Positions 35,169 through 47,500 of a DNA stretch of 64,000 nucleotides are shown piece after piece. Position numbers and translations under genes: made by a program. The notes below the pieces were generated by a model. That model saw only the letters and a program-made list of their open reading frames with translations. It did not search any database and was not told the DNA's origin. The DNA comes from Branchiostoma belcheri. Lineage: Eukaryota > Chordata > Leptocardii > Amphioxiformes > Branchiostomatidae. The stretch covers positions 3,337,862-3,401,861 of the forward strand of contig NW_017803046.1 of the NCBI RefSeq assembly GCF_001625305.1. Direction: 5' to 3'. Positions within the stretch are counted from its first letter, which is position 1, and each line of letters opens with the position of its first letter.

Positions 35169-35530
35169 TTTTGTTTTGCAGCTCTCGCGATACTCCGCGA
35201 GATTGTGCGAGAGTATCTGGACGCGCCAGATACCTGTTCAGGGGGGTCAGTTTTGTTGTAAAATATCCTTAATTACCTTTACACATAAAGCCATGAAAAA
35301 TGTCAAAAATTTCCCTTTCATCAAAAAAGTAGAATCATTACACATGTAGAATTATACCTATTTAACGTGTGTGTTGGAAATATCCGTGTTTGTCTATTTT
35401 AGAAAACTGTGTATCCCTAGGTAAATGTGGCCTCCCTGTTGAAGCGTTCATCTATCGGTCGCGTCGCCATAGTTGTTTGCGCTTGTAGAGTTGTAGGTGG
35501 GGTCGGGGGCTGAAACTTCGCACCACAATA
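35169..35530. promoter_or_regulatory. Probable bidirectional promoter of NUBPL and flotillin-1
   Basis: 362 bp separate two divergent start codons. A CG-rich inverted motif CTCGCGATACTCCGCGAG (35184-35201), similar to the TCTCGCGAGA element of housekeeping promoters, lies 16 bp from the NUBPL ATG. The NUBPL start AAAATGGCGGC matches the YY1 / TISU type of initiator used by genes with very short 5' UTRs. No TATA box is evident on either side. Confidence 0.65.
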
Positions 35531-35579
35531 ATGCCGTTTTTCGAGACTTGCGGGCCCAACGAGGCCATGGTGGTATCGG
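35531..35579 (+). CDS. FLOT1: Flotillin-1 alternative first exon 1a
   Basis: [17 protein letters not shown], 49 nt, donor g|gtaagt, phase 1. Closest to the vertebrate FLOT1 start ([14 protein letters not shown]). It is transcribed from the shared NUBPL promoter and followed by a 5.6-kb intron to exon 2, or 4 kb to exon 1b. Confidence 0.9.
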
Positions 35580-38500
35580 GTAAGTACCCAAGGTTGTAGA
35601 CACGTGGAATATTGTTCAAAAGTTGTCCGCATTTGTGGAAAAACTGTAGAAAAGGAAGCATCTGGTCTATGTTTTTGTGCTGCTGCTGATGCACACGGAT
35701 GGGGAGGGGAGGGGAGGGGGGCGGTCCTGCTCTGTTATTTTTCTGTTCCCAACGGAAATGATCTTGCAATTGGTATAATTTGTAGCAGCCTTTGGAGACT
35801 TGTTTTTACTCGTCTATCTCAAGACCTCAATTACACTTTTGTTCCCGTTGATAGACCAGAGAACGCTTTGGATCACATGAAAATTATGCTCCGTATGCAC
35901 AAAACAAATATTTTTTTGACGAAGTTATGATAGGGATAGGATAGGATTCGTAAAGCATTTTCTACTTATCTTTACTGGTTGTATTTTCAAAATACATCTT
36001 ATCTATGCTATGATATGTTTTTCACATCTGCTCAAGTATTTCTTCAGCAATAGTCGTGTTATCAAATCATTTGTTTTTGATGCACCCATACTCATATAGT
36101 CACATGTGTTGGTAGGTGTGTTGGTAAATTTCCATGAAAATGATTTATGATTATTATATGAATGCTGATGTGAAGTAGCATGTTTGGGCCATGTTGATTT
36201 GATTACGTGGATGACATCAGCATGCACATGAATTTTCGTCCATTTCCAAAGAAAAAGCTTTTCGACCATACTGTAATTTAGCCTGGGTGCTACCTGATAG
36301 CCAGCGACATTAGGGAGCCAGTAGAAACTACGCAGGATGGCACCCAGGCTAACTGTAATTACAAAGCAGCTGCAAAGTGAAGAAGTATATGTAGTAATGT
36401 CCTGTAGCAGAAACAGATCAGGAAATAGGAAGCAGTATGTTTCCCTTTACTTTAGGACAAAGCAAGATATATAAAAGGAGCAGTATATTTCACTTCAGAA
36501 TAAAAGTATTGAATTAAATTTATCTTAATTTGGGAGTCCTTGTTGTACTCAGTTTACAGTATAGATATACATAATGACAATCAATAATGACGCACAGGTT
36601 TGTATATATTGTAAATATGGAATATGGGAATGATCAACCATCAACAGGTCTTGCTTTCTTATAAGAAATTTTGAAATTTCTATGAAAATATGAGCTTCAA
36701 AATCCCATGAGAAGCTGGTTCCGTGTTACAAGCGTAATGGTGTTTTGCCATTCTGTGCTAACCCTACATGAATAACGACTGAAGCCTGACTGCTACTGTA
36801 GTTAATCATCCATGACCCCATTTCACAGTGTACAGTGAAATTTTTACTGTACACTAAAGCCAAAGGCTGAAAAAAATTTCCATTGGCTTTTGAATCGGAA
36901 GTGGATGCTTGCAAAAATTGCAATTTCTTATCTTGATGTTAAGTTCTGTCAAGATCTCCGTTCTATAAATAATGCATATAACTCTCGAGAATGGCTTGCT
37001 GGAATTAAATTATACTTTCTCATTAACTTCATTTTCCATGGAGAACAGCATACTGCATGCAGGTCATTCTTAAACCTTCATCCTATTTATCCTAAATGTG
37101 CACTTTACTGGAAAGACTAACTGGCAAAGAGTATTAAAAATCCTTGATTCGTGTTTAGCTGCATAAGCTCCTTTTTTGCCTGCTTTATTACCCTCCATGA
37201 AAATGGGGGTACTGTTTTTACTCCGTTTCATGTTTGGTCTGATATCTGAAGATCGGTGAGAAGGAACTGTACGATATTTGGCAGATTGATGGATGAGGCC
37301 TTGGAGATTGTGTAGGTTGACTTTGAGCTCCTGGTGATTGACCTTGGTACTGCAGTTTAATTTTTTTATTCTGTTGTTTTCGCGTTATGGACTGTTTGTG
37401 CGATATTAAGGTAGCATGTAGTTGTTATTACCATGGTTTAGTGGTTTAAATTTGGGTCCCCTAGCTGTTTGCGTTTGATATTTACAAAATGTTTAATGTT
37501 GGACTTTTTGTGTTGAATGTTTGGAAAATCTGGGGGATGGTTTGGTATGATTTTTGGTATGTGGGTAGTTGTTGAGTCTCTTTGTGTTTTGGAGTGCATT
37601 AGCAGGTTGTCGCATATTTTTATTGCTTAATTTAAAAGGATTTTCACTTTTTCACCCCTACTTCATAATAGGATGGTCTGTTTGACCCAAAAGTTGGGAC
37701 AGAGTGTTTTTGTTTATACCTCCAGCTGGCAGATCAGACCCAGGCAGCCCTATCTATTTTTACCCCTAGACTGCAGGAAAATAAATCTTGTTTGTCTGGT
37801 CTGCAGGTCATTTGCCTGGTCATTGACCTACATGTACAGGCAAATGTAGCCTGGGTACCATCCCCAGTAGTATATTCGCAAACTATAAATACAAAGTGCC
37901 ACCACAAATCATTCTGCTGATAAAAACAAAGTTTGACTCATAATATCTCTATTGAAATACACCAAAAGATTACAAAATAACAAGCTATTTCATGGAGGGA
38001 TGATGTCTACGACTTCTCCTTGTTTGTTAGTGTGAAGCTAATTCTAGTAATTAGACCACATTAGGCAAGGGCCAATGACTAATCATATGATGATGATCAT
38101 ACTAGTATTTAAAAATACCCAGTCAGTAGTACTAATCATATAATAATGGTTAGGGCAGAAAGAGGAAGAAGCAGTGTTTTTGTAATCTACAAACAGATGT
38201 TGGGGAGGAAGATCATTTTCCCACCGCTGGATTTCTATTACTAGTATCTTTCACCCAAATATTTGAGATGCTTGGACTGTTGGAGATTAGTGTATTTGAT
38301 AATGTGTGTATGCAATTTGACATGTAGTTTCAATGACATGGTATTACTGATAGATGTAATAGTACATGTTGTACTGATGTCTTTGGTGTGTTCAGTGTCT
38401 GTTGTACAGTGTACACATGTAACCCTGTTAAATGAACCATACAGCACTAGTAATCTTTTTAGATTGTTAACTAGACAAAATACCTAGCCTCCTAGGGCAT

Positions 38501-41500
38501 AAACAAAAGTCAGGGCCACATACATGTACTGAAAATTGCCCGCACAGGTGTTCCAAAAGGGTGTTTGACGAATTTGCCTTCCAGGCCTTTTGGTTTGGGT
38601 TTGTTGAATTCTTGACTACAGTAAACATGTCCTTTTGACTAGCCCTGGGGCCTGTCAAATATGTCGCTGGTATTTTTCCACACCTCTATGCCTGTGTAAG
38701 TTAGTACAATACAGGGTTGGTGTGGTGCGTCATAGTCATGTGTTTATTTGTTCTACAGGTCATTCAGGTGAGGTCAGTGGACCTTAGAGGGTGTTATTTT
38801 TGGACATGAATATTTCATAAGTGATAATGATTTACCAGTAATTGTTTAATTGCTGTAGATAAAAGTGACTCTTCCTGATGTACAATATTTCTTCAGAAGG
38901 AAAATTCTCACTTCATACATTATAGTTATACACAACATAAGTTATGATGACAAAGAGAAGCCGTCAAATTTAGAAGTATCATCGATCTGTGTACCTGTGG
39001 GTTATTTGGCAATGCAAATGAATAACGTAAGGTTGGAGGATGAACTGAACTGATGGCCACAATATCAATTTTATGTTATACAAATGCTTTATTTCTCATG
39101 CAAATTTAGTGTAAATATAGTTTGTTATCATGTGTAGAAAGATTACAGCATGACGTAGATGAAGCACTAGGATATATATGGGCTGGATTCAGGGAGCAAC
39201 AAATATAATTATAACATGTGATTGTGAATGTCATTAGATGATAAAAGTGCAGTGAACTTTTAGTAGATTGATTCTTGGTCAAAGTTGCACATGCCTGTTT
39301 TACAAACACAACATGGTATGGCTCCTCTAATACATTAGATAGGTAAAACATTATCAGACAAAATCAGAAAACAAGACATACTGTCATAAGATGATATTAG
39401 GTGTAAGTGCAGAAATTTGACACAGAAATCCCTGGCTGTAGCCCTCTACTGATGCTGTCGGCTATAGCCTGTAGCGGTCCCCACATGCATAATGGTATTA
39501 CCCTAATGACGTACCAGATCCCCAGTGATTTTGCCCATCTCTGTATGCTGACATCAGTACATTAAGCAGCCTGCCTCAAAATTGCTGCAAAAATGTCAGA
39601 AACCAATGGGGAAGAGGACTCCTATTTCTTCCAAGTGTGCGGGCCGAATGAGGCTCTGGTAGTGTCAGGTAAGATTAAGGCCTACATTCCTGGAAATGTG
39701 TCTGTTTTTGGATGTTGATGAGCTTGCCCATGGGTAGAGGTCGCGCTGTGTTCCAGCCATAACAGGCCGTACGTGATTTGAAATCCATTAGCCACGCCTT
39801 TATTTTGTGGAAACGTTGCAGGCAATTTAGGACAGAAAATCACATTTGCATGCCTCCTGCTTTTATTGTCAATCGCCTTGCATATTGAGAATCTACGTGT
39901 AGCGGTAAATAAGTGTTGTCATACCATACTGATCATTTGGCAGTTGGTGCACCGTTAGGAGGTGTGGCATACACATATTTATGTGATGTGATGTCAAATT
40001 TACAGTCAAGTTTGTTGAAATTTTGCCTTGGGAAACATTTCACTGTAATAGTTACTGTATACTAAAACGTACACTGATACAGTAACCCTATTGATTTTTA
40101 AAACGTCTATTAAATGAACAGTGAATGGTCCTTTGTTATTTTTGCAATGGGATGATTCCATGTTGGCAAAGCTAAAGGGGAAGGTGAATGTGTTGTTTAC
40201 ATGCCTTGCACATTTTGCTTCAAATACAAGACCAGATCAGAAACAAGCCATTGAAAACTTGACATTCCTTTAGCTTGTGTTAAAATAGTCATCAGCATAA
40301 GCCTGGTGTCCTTAAAATGACGGTGGTAAGCGGTTGTAATTTGGTTTTCAATTTTGCTGTCTATAATTGATGAGGCTGTGACGCAGGCTACAGCAATTTC
40401 TCCATGGAGGCACCATTACGCAGACATTACGTCTAGCTGGTAATACACTGGAAAGGCATTGAAATATTTAAGTGTAGTAATTCAAATGCAGCATATTTTT
40501 TCTTGCTTGTAATGCATGTAGGTACGTGTTATGATTGCGTGTTAGTTGTGTCCAGAGAGTAGTTGAGTTTGTGAACCAAAAAATAAATATCCAATTGGAA
40601 TGCTTGAAGGACACTTTCGATTTAGGTTAAGAATTATGCAGATTCTATTAGTATTAAAGACATTCTGATGTATAACTAAATTTTGGTACAGGAAGCATAG
40701 AGTAAAGGAAGATCTATGGTGTTGATATTCTCTGTATCTAATTTAGATTATCATTTAATATTCTAAAGCAGACTGGAAAGGTTTGTGGATTTGAGAAGGA
40801 GGCGTGTCCATGTAGTGAGGATCTAAATAAGGGGGTGTGTAGTCAGCATGTGCAGGGCTTCTCTAATAGACGCTACTTCAGTTGCTCATACTTTGGACTG
40901 AATATTGTTTACTGTCATATGTTGCAAATGTCATGGTTGTTTAGGACTGGGCTTGTAACACTGTGAGAGTTAAATGTTGGAAATGGCCATTTTACTGTAA
41001 CAATATAACCTAAAAAATGTTCTGCATATTTATTTATTTAGTATTACCATTACCTTGTATATTGCATTTCAGATGTATAACATGCCATGCCATGCTTTGT
41101 GGGTGCAAGTTCTCTACACTAGTACACATGGAATGCCAAAGGTTCCAAATATCTGAAATGGCTGGCTGATTGTTGTTGTTGTTGTTTACCCCAGGATGTT
41201 GTCATTCCCGACCCCTCATGGTGGCTGGAGGGCGTGTGTTTGTCATCCCATGCATACAACAGCTACAGAGGTAAGGAGGCTAGATACATGTACACAGTCT
41301 TGTTGTGCTTTATATACTTGGCATAGTGTGACCATGAATGATTCTAAGAATGCAATATTTGGTCATTAATGTGTTGTATACAATTACGTTGAGGTCATAG
41401 TACTCCACATTTTGCTTTTGTAATGTGATGTGAGATATTGCACAGCTGTACAGAAAATCTATGCTTCTAGAGTCTATTATCATATTAGTAATTAGATCAT

Positions 41501-44500
41501 AACAGTAAAAACCAAATCATAAAAGCTTTTCAAATTATTTCAACAACTGGTTTCAACAATTGTGTGAGAAATTGTCTTCCTTTTGCAAATTGTATTGAAT
41601 CTAAAATTGTGTATACATTTGTATGTGTGTTGTGCAAAGCTAATTATGATTCATGAATGTACATGTAAGGTAAAATATTATTGTTCTCCAAGTGCTAATT
41701 TTATTGTACAGCAATATTTGCATTTGTTGAACATGATGATGATTTCATATGTTGTTAAGTACCTACATGACATGTTGTTTCATGTTGTACAGTTGATGTG
41801 TACTTTAACGTTGATGATTTTTGTCACGACCCAGGATCCCCCTGAACACGCTGACTTTGAGCATTGACAGCCCCACAGTTTATACCCTAGCGGGTGTGCC
41901 CATTTCCGTGACGGGGGTGGCACAGGTAATGTCAACAAGCTTGTGTGTTCAACAAAGGTGGTGTCATTTCAGCAACTTGTGTGTGTGTGCATTCCTCAAA
42001 TGGAATTGCTTGCTTTAAGGTTCATTACGCTTATGACTGAAGGTGTCTTTTTGAAAAAGAAATATTCATCATTGGATCAAAACATTAAGGAACAACTAAG
42101 TATTTTTCTTGAACATGTCTTTCATCTATAACCTTACAATCCAATCAGAAATATTGAAATCTTATCAAAATAACATCGGATTTACTCTCTTGGAGCATAA
42201 TTGCAGTGAGAAATGCAGCACCAAGTGTTGAAATGTTGTTGCTGTCACTAATCCTTCTTTGCTCCTACTAATGATATTGTTCTTTCAGATATTGTCAACC
42301 CTGGAACCTCTAACATACTCGTGCTACAGTACTGTCATCTTTAGGCTACAACACACCTGACTGAGTGACTCTCTCTTGTTTTCCCCCTTGTATAGTCTTC
42401 CAGTTCAAAGGTTTAGACTAGATTTCAGGTAGACCAATGTTACAAGGCATTTTGTCAGACTAACATCATCCCAGTTTCCTTTTCCGTTTGTTTTTTACTA
42501 ACCAGGACACTAAACCTCTTTCCCTCAAATGGAAAAGGTTGGTGTCGATACTAACCCACCCGTCTTCACTGTCTGTTGACACAGAATCCCCCTTACTGTG
42601 ATGACCCTGAATATCGAGAGCCCTAAAGTCTACACTAATAACGGCGTGTCCATAACTGTTAATGGTGTCGCGCAGGTGCTCCATCTATCTCCAGATAACA
42701 GTACTGTAGTCGTGCTTGCTCTAGCTGTAGTTGCCGAAATGCTGCTGCTGGATTGAGTCAGTTGATCAAGTTCATGGAATGCTTTTTTGTTTGTTTCTAG
42801 AAGTCTGCATGTAGGTTGAGTTTTGAATTGCCAAAGTTGTTCAATATGTTCAAATATGTTGATGTAAAACCTGAACAGCAAAAAATACTAGAACAAAACA
42901 TACAATACACAGCGTTTCATTATCTAAATCTCAGAGTTTATTGTGCAAGTATTTACATGTACATGTATACCTATATGGGAAGTGTTAGAGGGGTGAGTTG
43001 ACAGTGCAGCAGCAGTAAAAAAAAGGCCACCATTGGTATAAAAGCACATTTGCAGTTGTTTTCTTTGACTTCACGCACATGTGCCAGAGCAACTACTCAT
43101 GTACATAAACCTGAGATATTATCATGCATGTACTAGTAGCCATTGGGAGCATTCCTTTGCAAAACAATACTCAGTCATTGTACCTGTGGATTGCCTTTGA
43201 TAGACTGCATGCAGTGTGCATTTTGTGATGAAAAAGAAAGCATGGAAATAGCAAACTTGATAACATTCATGCAATTCAGACATGAGCAACATTGGAGCTG
43301 ATATCTGTTCACACAACACAAGGGCACAAGTTTGATTACTCAACAACATTGCAATCACTTTTCTATAATTTAGTCCACTCACTATCAACTGGACTATCAT
43401 CAGTCAAACATTGATAGCCTACAGTGTACATATACTTCCTATCTCTTTCTTTTTTCAGCTATATCAAGATAAATAGATAAATGCATTTTATTTTGAATTT
43501 CTTTTGGAAGGTATTACTTGGGGATGTTCCATGTGAAAATTCTGTCAAAATTGAATCATCACTGCAGCAGTAAATCCTTAAGCTCAAGACAACTGCCCCT
43601 GCTCAATCCAGTTCATTGTTTTAAATGTTGTGTTCATTAACCACTTCTTTGTTCTTTCATTAGATTTTTGAAGTTCTCTCTCACCAGTACGTTACCGGCA
43701 TTCTCCCCTTCTTACATATTGGTTACACACAAATTCTTTACGCATTTACCCTCTTTTGCTTCTTTCCTGTGTTTGTTTGTGTGTGTGTTTGTGTGTGTGT
43801 GGTGGTGGTTTTCTGCAGAATTCCCCTGAATACAATGACCTTGAATGTAGAGAGTCCCCGAGTGTACACCCATGAAGGAGTGGCTATCTCAGTCTCGGGT
43901 GTTGCACAGGTTGTTGGCCACTTCTACCTTTGTGTAGCCTTTTTTTTTTGTTTCAGCTTGTCGGCTGTAATATGATTTAACAACCCTGCACACCCACCTC
44001 CCCACTTGTTTCTTTTTACTTGTACATGTATTATCACTTCAATGCAGCTAAGTGCACCGTTTTTGTATGTCATGTTATGTATATTTGTGTTTTGTGCATG
44101 TATTTATATTGATATTCTATGATTTCACATTCTTGTCATTTGCTTATTTCTTAGTTTTAATTTTGACCTTGAGTATATAATGTCAATGTGGTCCTGCTGC
44201 TACACTACATTTTGGATACTATATTTCTGCACAGTAAATATGTAGTATAGAGAGGGTTTTACATTACTTTTTCTGCTAGTTACTAGTATTACATTTCATC
44301 ATGAACTACATTGTACTGGTAGCTATCCTTTTAGTGCTTGAGAATAATGTTCAGGTAAGTACTTTTTCTGTCCATACAAAAGCTTTAAACATGACAGTTG
44401 CTGAGTTTTGGATGAAATGGCCCCAAATTTGTGTTACGTTGCACCTCACTGCTAGAATTATATTGCTGGCAATGGAAATAAAAACAAGCTCTAGCATGCA

Positions 44501-47500
44501 TGGCGTTTCTCCTTTCTTATTTTATCACGTACTGAAGTGCAGTTCTGTCCTGTTCTGCTAGGTGAAGATCCAGGGGCAGAACCAGGAGATGTTGGCAGCA
44601 GCCTGTCAGCAGTTCCTGGGGAAGTCTGAGGAGCAGATCCGCCGCATCGCCCTGGAGACACTGGAGGGCCACCAGAGGGCCATCATGGGCACCATGACTG
44701 TAGAGGTATGGGGGAGCTAGGGGTTAGTCTCCCAGCAGAGGTTTGGGCTTATTTTTGGCATGTTTTTAGGCTTTTCGTTGGCGTAAAAAAAAAAGCAGTC
44801 CAAAAAAGAAAGCCAGATAAAAAAGATTTAAAAATACCTAAAACATGACAAAAATAAGCCAAAACCCAAACCACTGCTTGGAGAGTAGCTAGGGGTAGGT
44901 TCAAGGAGCCTCAGACTTTCAAATCAAAATTGCTGTGGAGGATTTTATTCTCTGTTTTGGTGATTGAAACAAGAAACATACAGAAACTAGGATGATATCT
45001 CAGGCTTTCACAATCTTTCTAATCTTTATTTTCTGATCTTAATTGGTTGTGGTATTTGTTCTGGGTTTTCTAAAGTTTGAAAAAATGCATGTTGAAGATA
45101 AATAGAGGTTTATGATTAACCTTAGACATGCTTAGTGGGTGACCCCAAATTGGTGCTGGACCAGGTGTGCTGGTACATGTAGCTCGGCCTGGTAAAGGTT
45201 AAGCCTCACCCCTCCTGTGTTTAACCTGGATGTGTAGGAGATTTACCAAGACAGGAAGAAATTTGCCCAGGCCGTTTTCCGTGTCGCCTCGACCGATTTC
45301 GTGAACATGGGCATCATCATTGTCAGCTACACCCTTAAGGATGTTCGGGATGAGGAGGTATTTACTAATGTTGCCATGGCAACAAGACCCTTAAAGACTG
45401 TGGTCAGCAGTGGCTCAGATTTTTAAAAAAGCAAATGATGGAAAAATTTGGGAAAAAGCAAATTATGGAATAATTTGTACAAATCATAAAAAAGAAGTCA
45501 CTGCCGATGACAGTATTTAAGGTTATGGATATGTACCGCTCTGCTTGATAATTAATCTGCTTTTTTTTACCGACCAATGTCTTCCAATAGGAGATCTACA
45601 AAGATCGGAAGAAGTTTGCCAAAGCCGTTTTTGAGGTTGCCTCGACGGACCTCGTTAACATGGGCATCAGTGTGGTGTCGTACACACTCAAAGACATCAG
45701 AGATGAAGAGGTTTGGCCTCCAACATTTCCCCGCAATTTGCAGCCATTCTAGGAAATGTCTTACCTCCCTCCGTCCATTTGTACGGAGCTCTACTAATCA
45801 ACTAAAGAATAGTCTGAATAGTCTATCACTCTGTGCACCCTTTACTGTACTAACAGCAATCATTAAGAACTAATTCAGCATTTGTCCTATATAGGGTTTC
45901 ACCAGTAGTCCACAGTTGTAGCTTGTAATGTTACTGTTGCTGATACTGATACTCTGTGGTAAAAACTACACACCACATCTTACTGTTTCTGATGTCTTAC
46001 TGGGGAACTTGGAAAAAATGAATGTACTGTCAACATGTTCCTAAGTATGGTGAGAAGTGGTGAAGGTCTTCATGCATGTCAAATTACACTATCTCACTGC
46101 CATTCTTCAAATCCATCTACACTGTAATTGATAACTGCTGATTTGTTTATGGATGGAGGTAATACTTTGTTAGAATGCTGTAAGCTGCTAGTAAAATCTG
46201 GAACAATCCGTGACCTCACCTTCAAATTATTTTTAAGCATTTTTCCCCGTGCGTGAATACTTTATTTTAACCACACATCTTCATATCTATTTTACCCAAA
46301 CATTCAATCATAACATTGCGATTTCTGGTTTATTTTTCTGTCGCCCTCTTGCTGTCTTTGAGTGTTGTCGAGAGTTTGAGTAGACATCTTTTTTGCACGA
46401 GCATTGTTCTTTACTAAGTTGCATAACAGGCTGTGATTTACACTTCACCATCAGATATGTGATGACTAAGTAAGAAGTGAGACACTTTCACTTAAAGCTG
46501 CATTTCATGTTTGTCTAAAGGGATAAAAATGACTACTGTTTTGTATAGTGTGTCCTAGGCAAAGACTGCAATGTAAGCCATCCAACTAGCTTGAAAAATA
46601 TAATAACTAGAAATGATTAAGTTCTACATATATCATGAAATACAGCTTTTTGTTATTACACGTTTATATGTATGTTTAGAGTTTAAACTTTTGGTCCAAC
46701 ACAAAAAAGTTCTCTAACCTAGAACTTTCGACCAGTCACTCTGGTCCTTCTCAGTACATGTAGACCAGTACAGTAATTTTCTACAGAACTTGGATAATGT
46801 AACTTTTGCTTTCTTGTAATAGACACAAACAGGTCTTAAGCATTAACTGACATCAAAAGGTTGAGATTCATGTAATACAAAGATGCATACCTGTGTAGTT
46901 GTACTTAAGACCCTTCCTTGTGCCTCCTCCGTTGACCACAGGGCTACCTGAAGGCCCTGGGTATGACTCGTACAGCACAGGTGAAGAAGGACGCTCGCAT
47001 CGGTGAGGCAGAGGCACAGAGGGACTCAGGAATCAAGGCAAGGCACAAACTGTGGTTACTGATTTTGGACAGTAATTTAGGCACAGTAATTTGAGTAAGA
47101 CATTGTCCATGTTGACACAGTACTACACTTGTAATAACTTCAAGTACAAGTGTTCTAAGTAATGATACCTTTCTGCTCAAGAAACCTGTCTGGATGGATG
47201 AAATTTTCCTAAGTTGACATTTTGTAATGATTCAACTAGAGCCTGTTACATGGGGTAAACACTGCTAGTGATATTAAGCTGGTTCTAAGATTGATCTCCA
47301 TACATAGAACATCTTGCAGTCTTGTAACATACATGTACTTGTAGTAATCATGATTTAATGTCTGTACATTGTTAGGAAGCAAGTGCAGAGGAACAGAGGA
47401 TGAAGGCTCGCTTTTCCAATGACACTGAAATCGCAGCTGCCCAGAGAGACTTTGAGTTGAAGAAAGCTGCTTACGACATGGAAACCCAGACCAAGGTATA

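Noticed and set aside
41583..42131. Open frames of 62-94 aa around flotillin exon 3a
   Set aside because: They run through intron into the exon; the exon borders are set by splice sites and the homologous copies.
44301..44561. 86-aa open frame starting [16 protein letters not shown], signal-peptide-like
   Set aside because: It ends at the exon-4 acceptor and has no upstream gene context; likely intron sequence.
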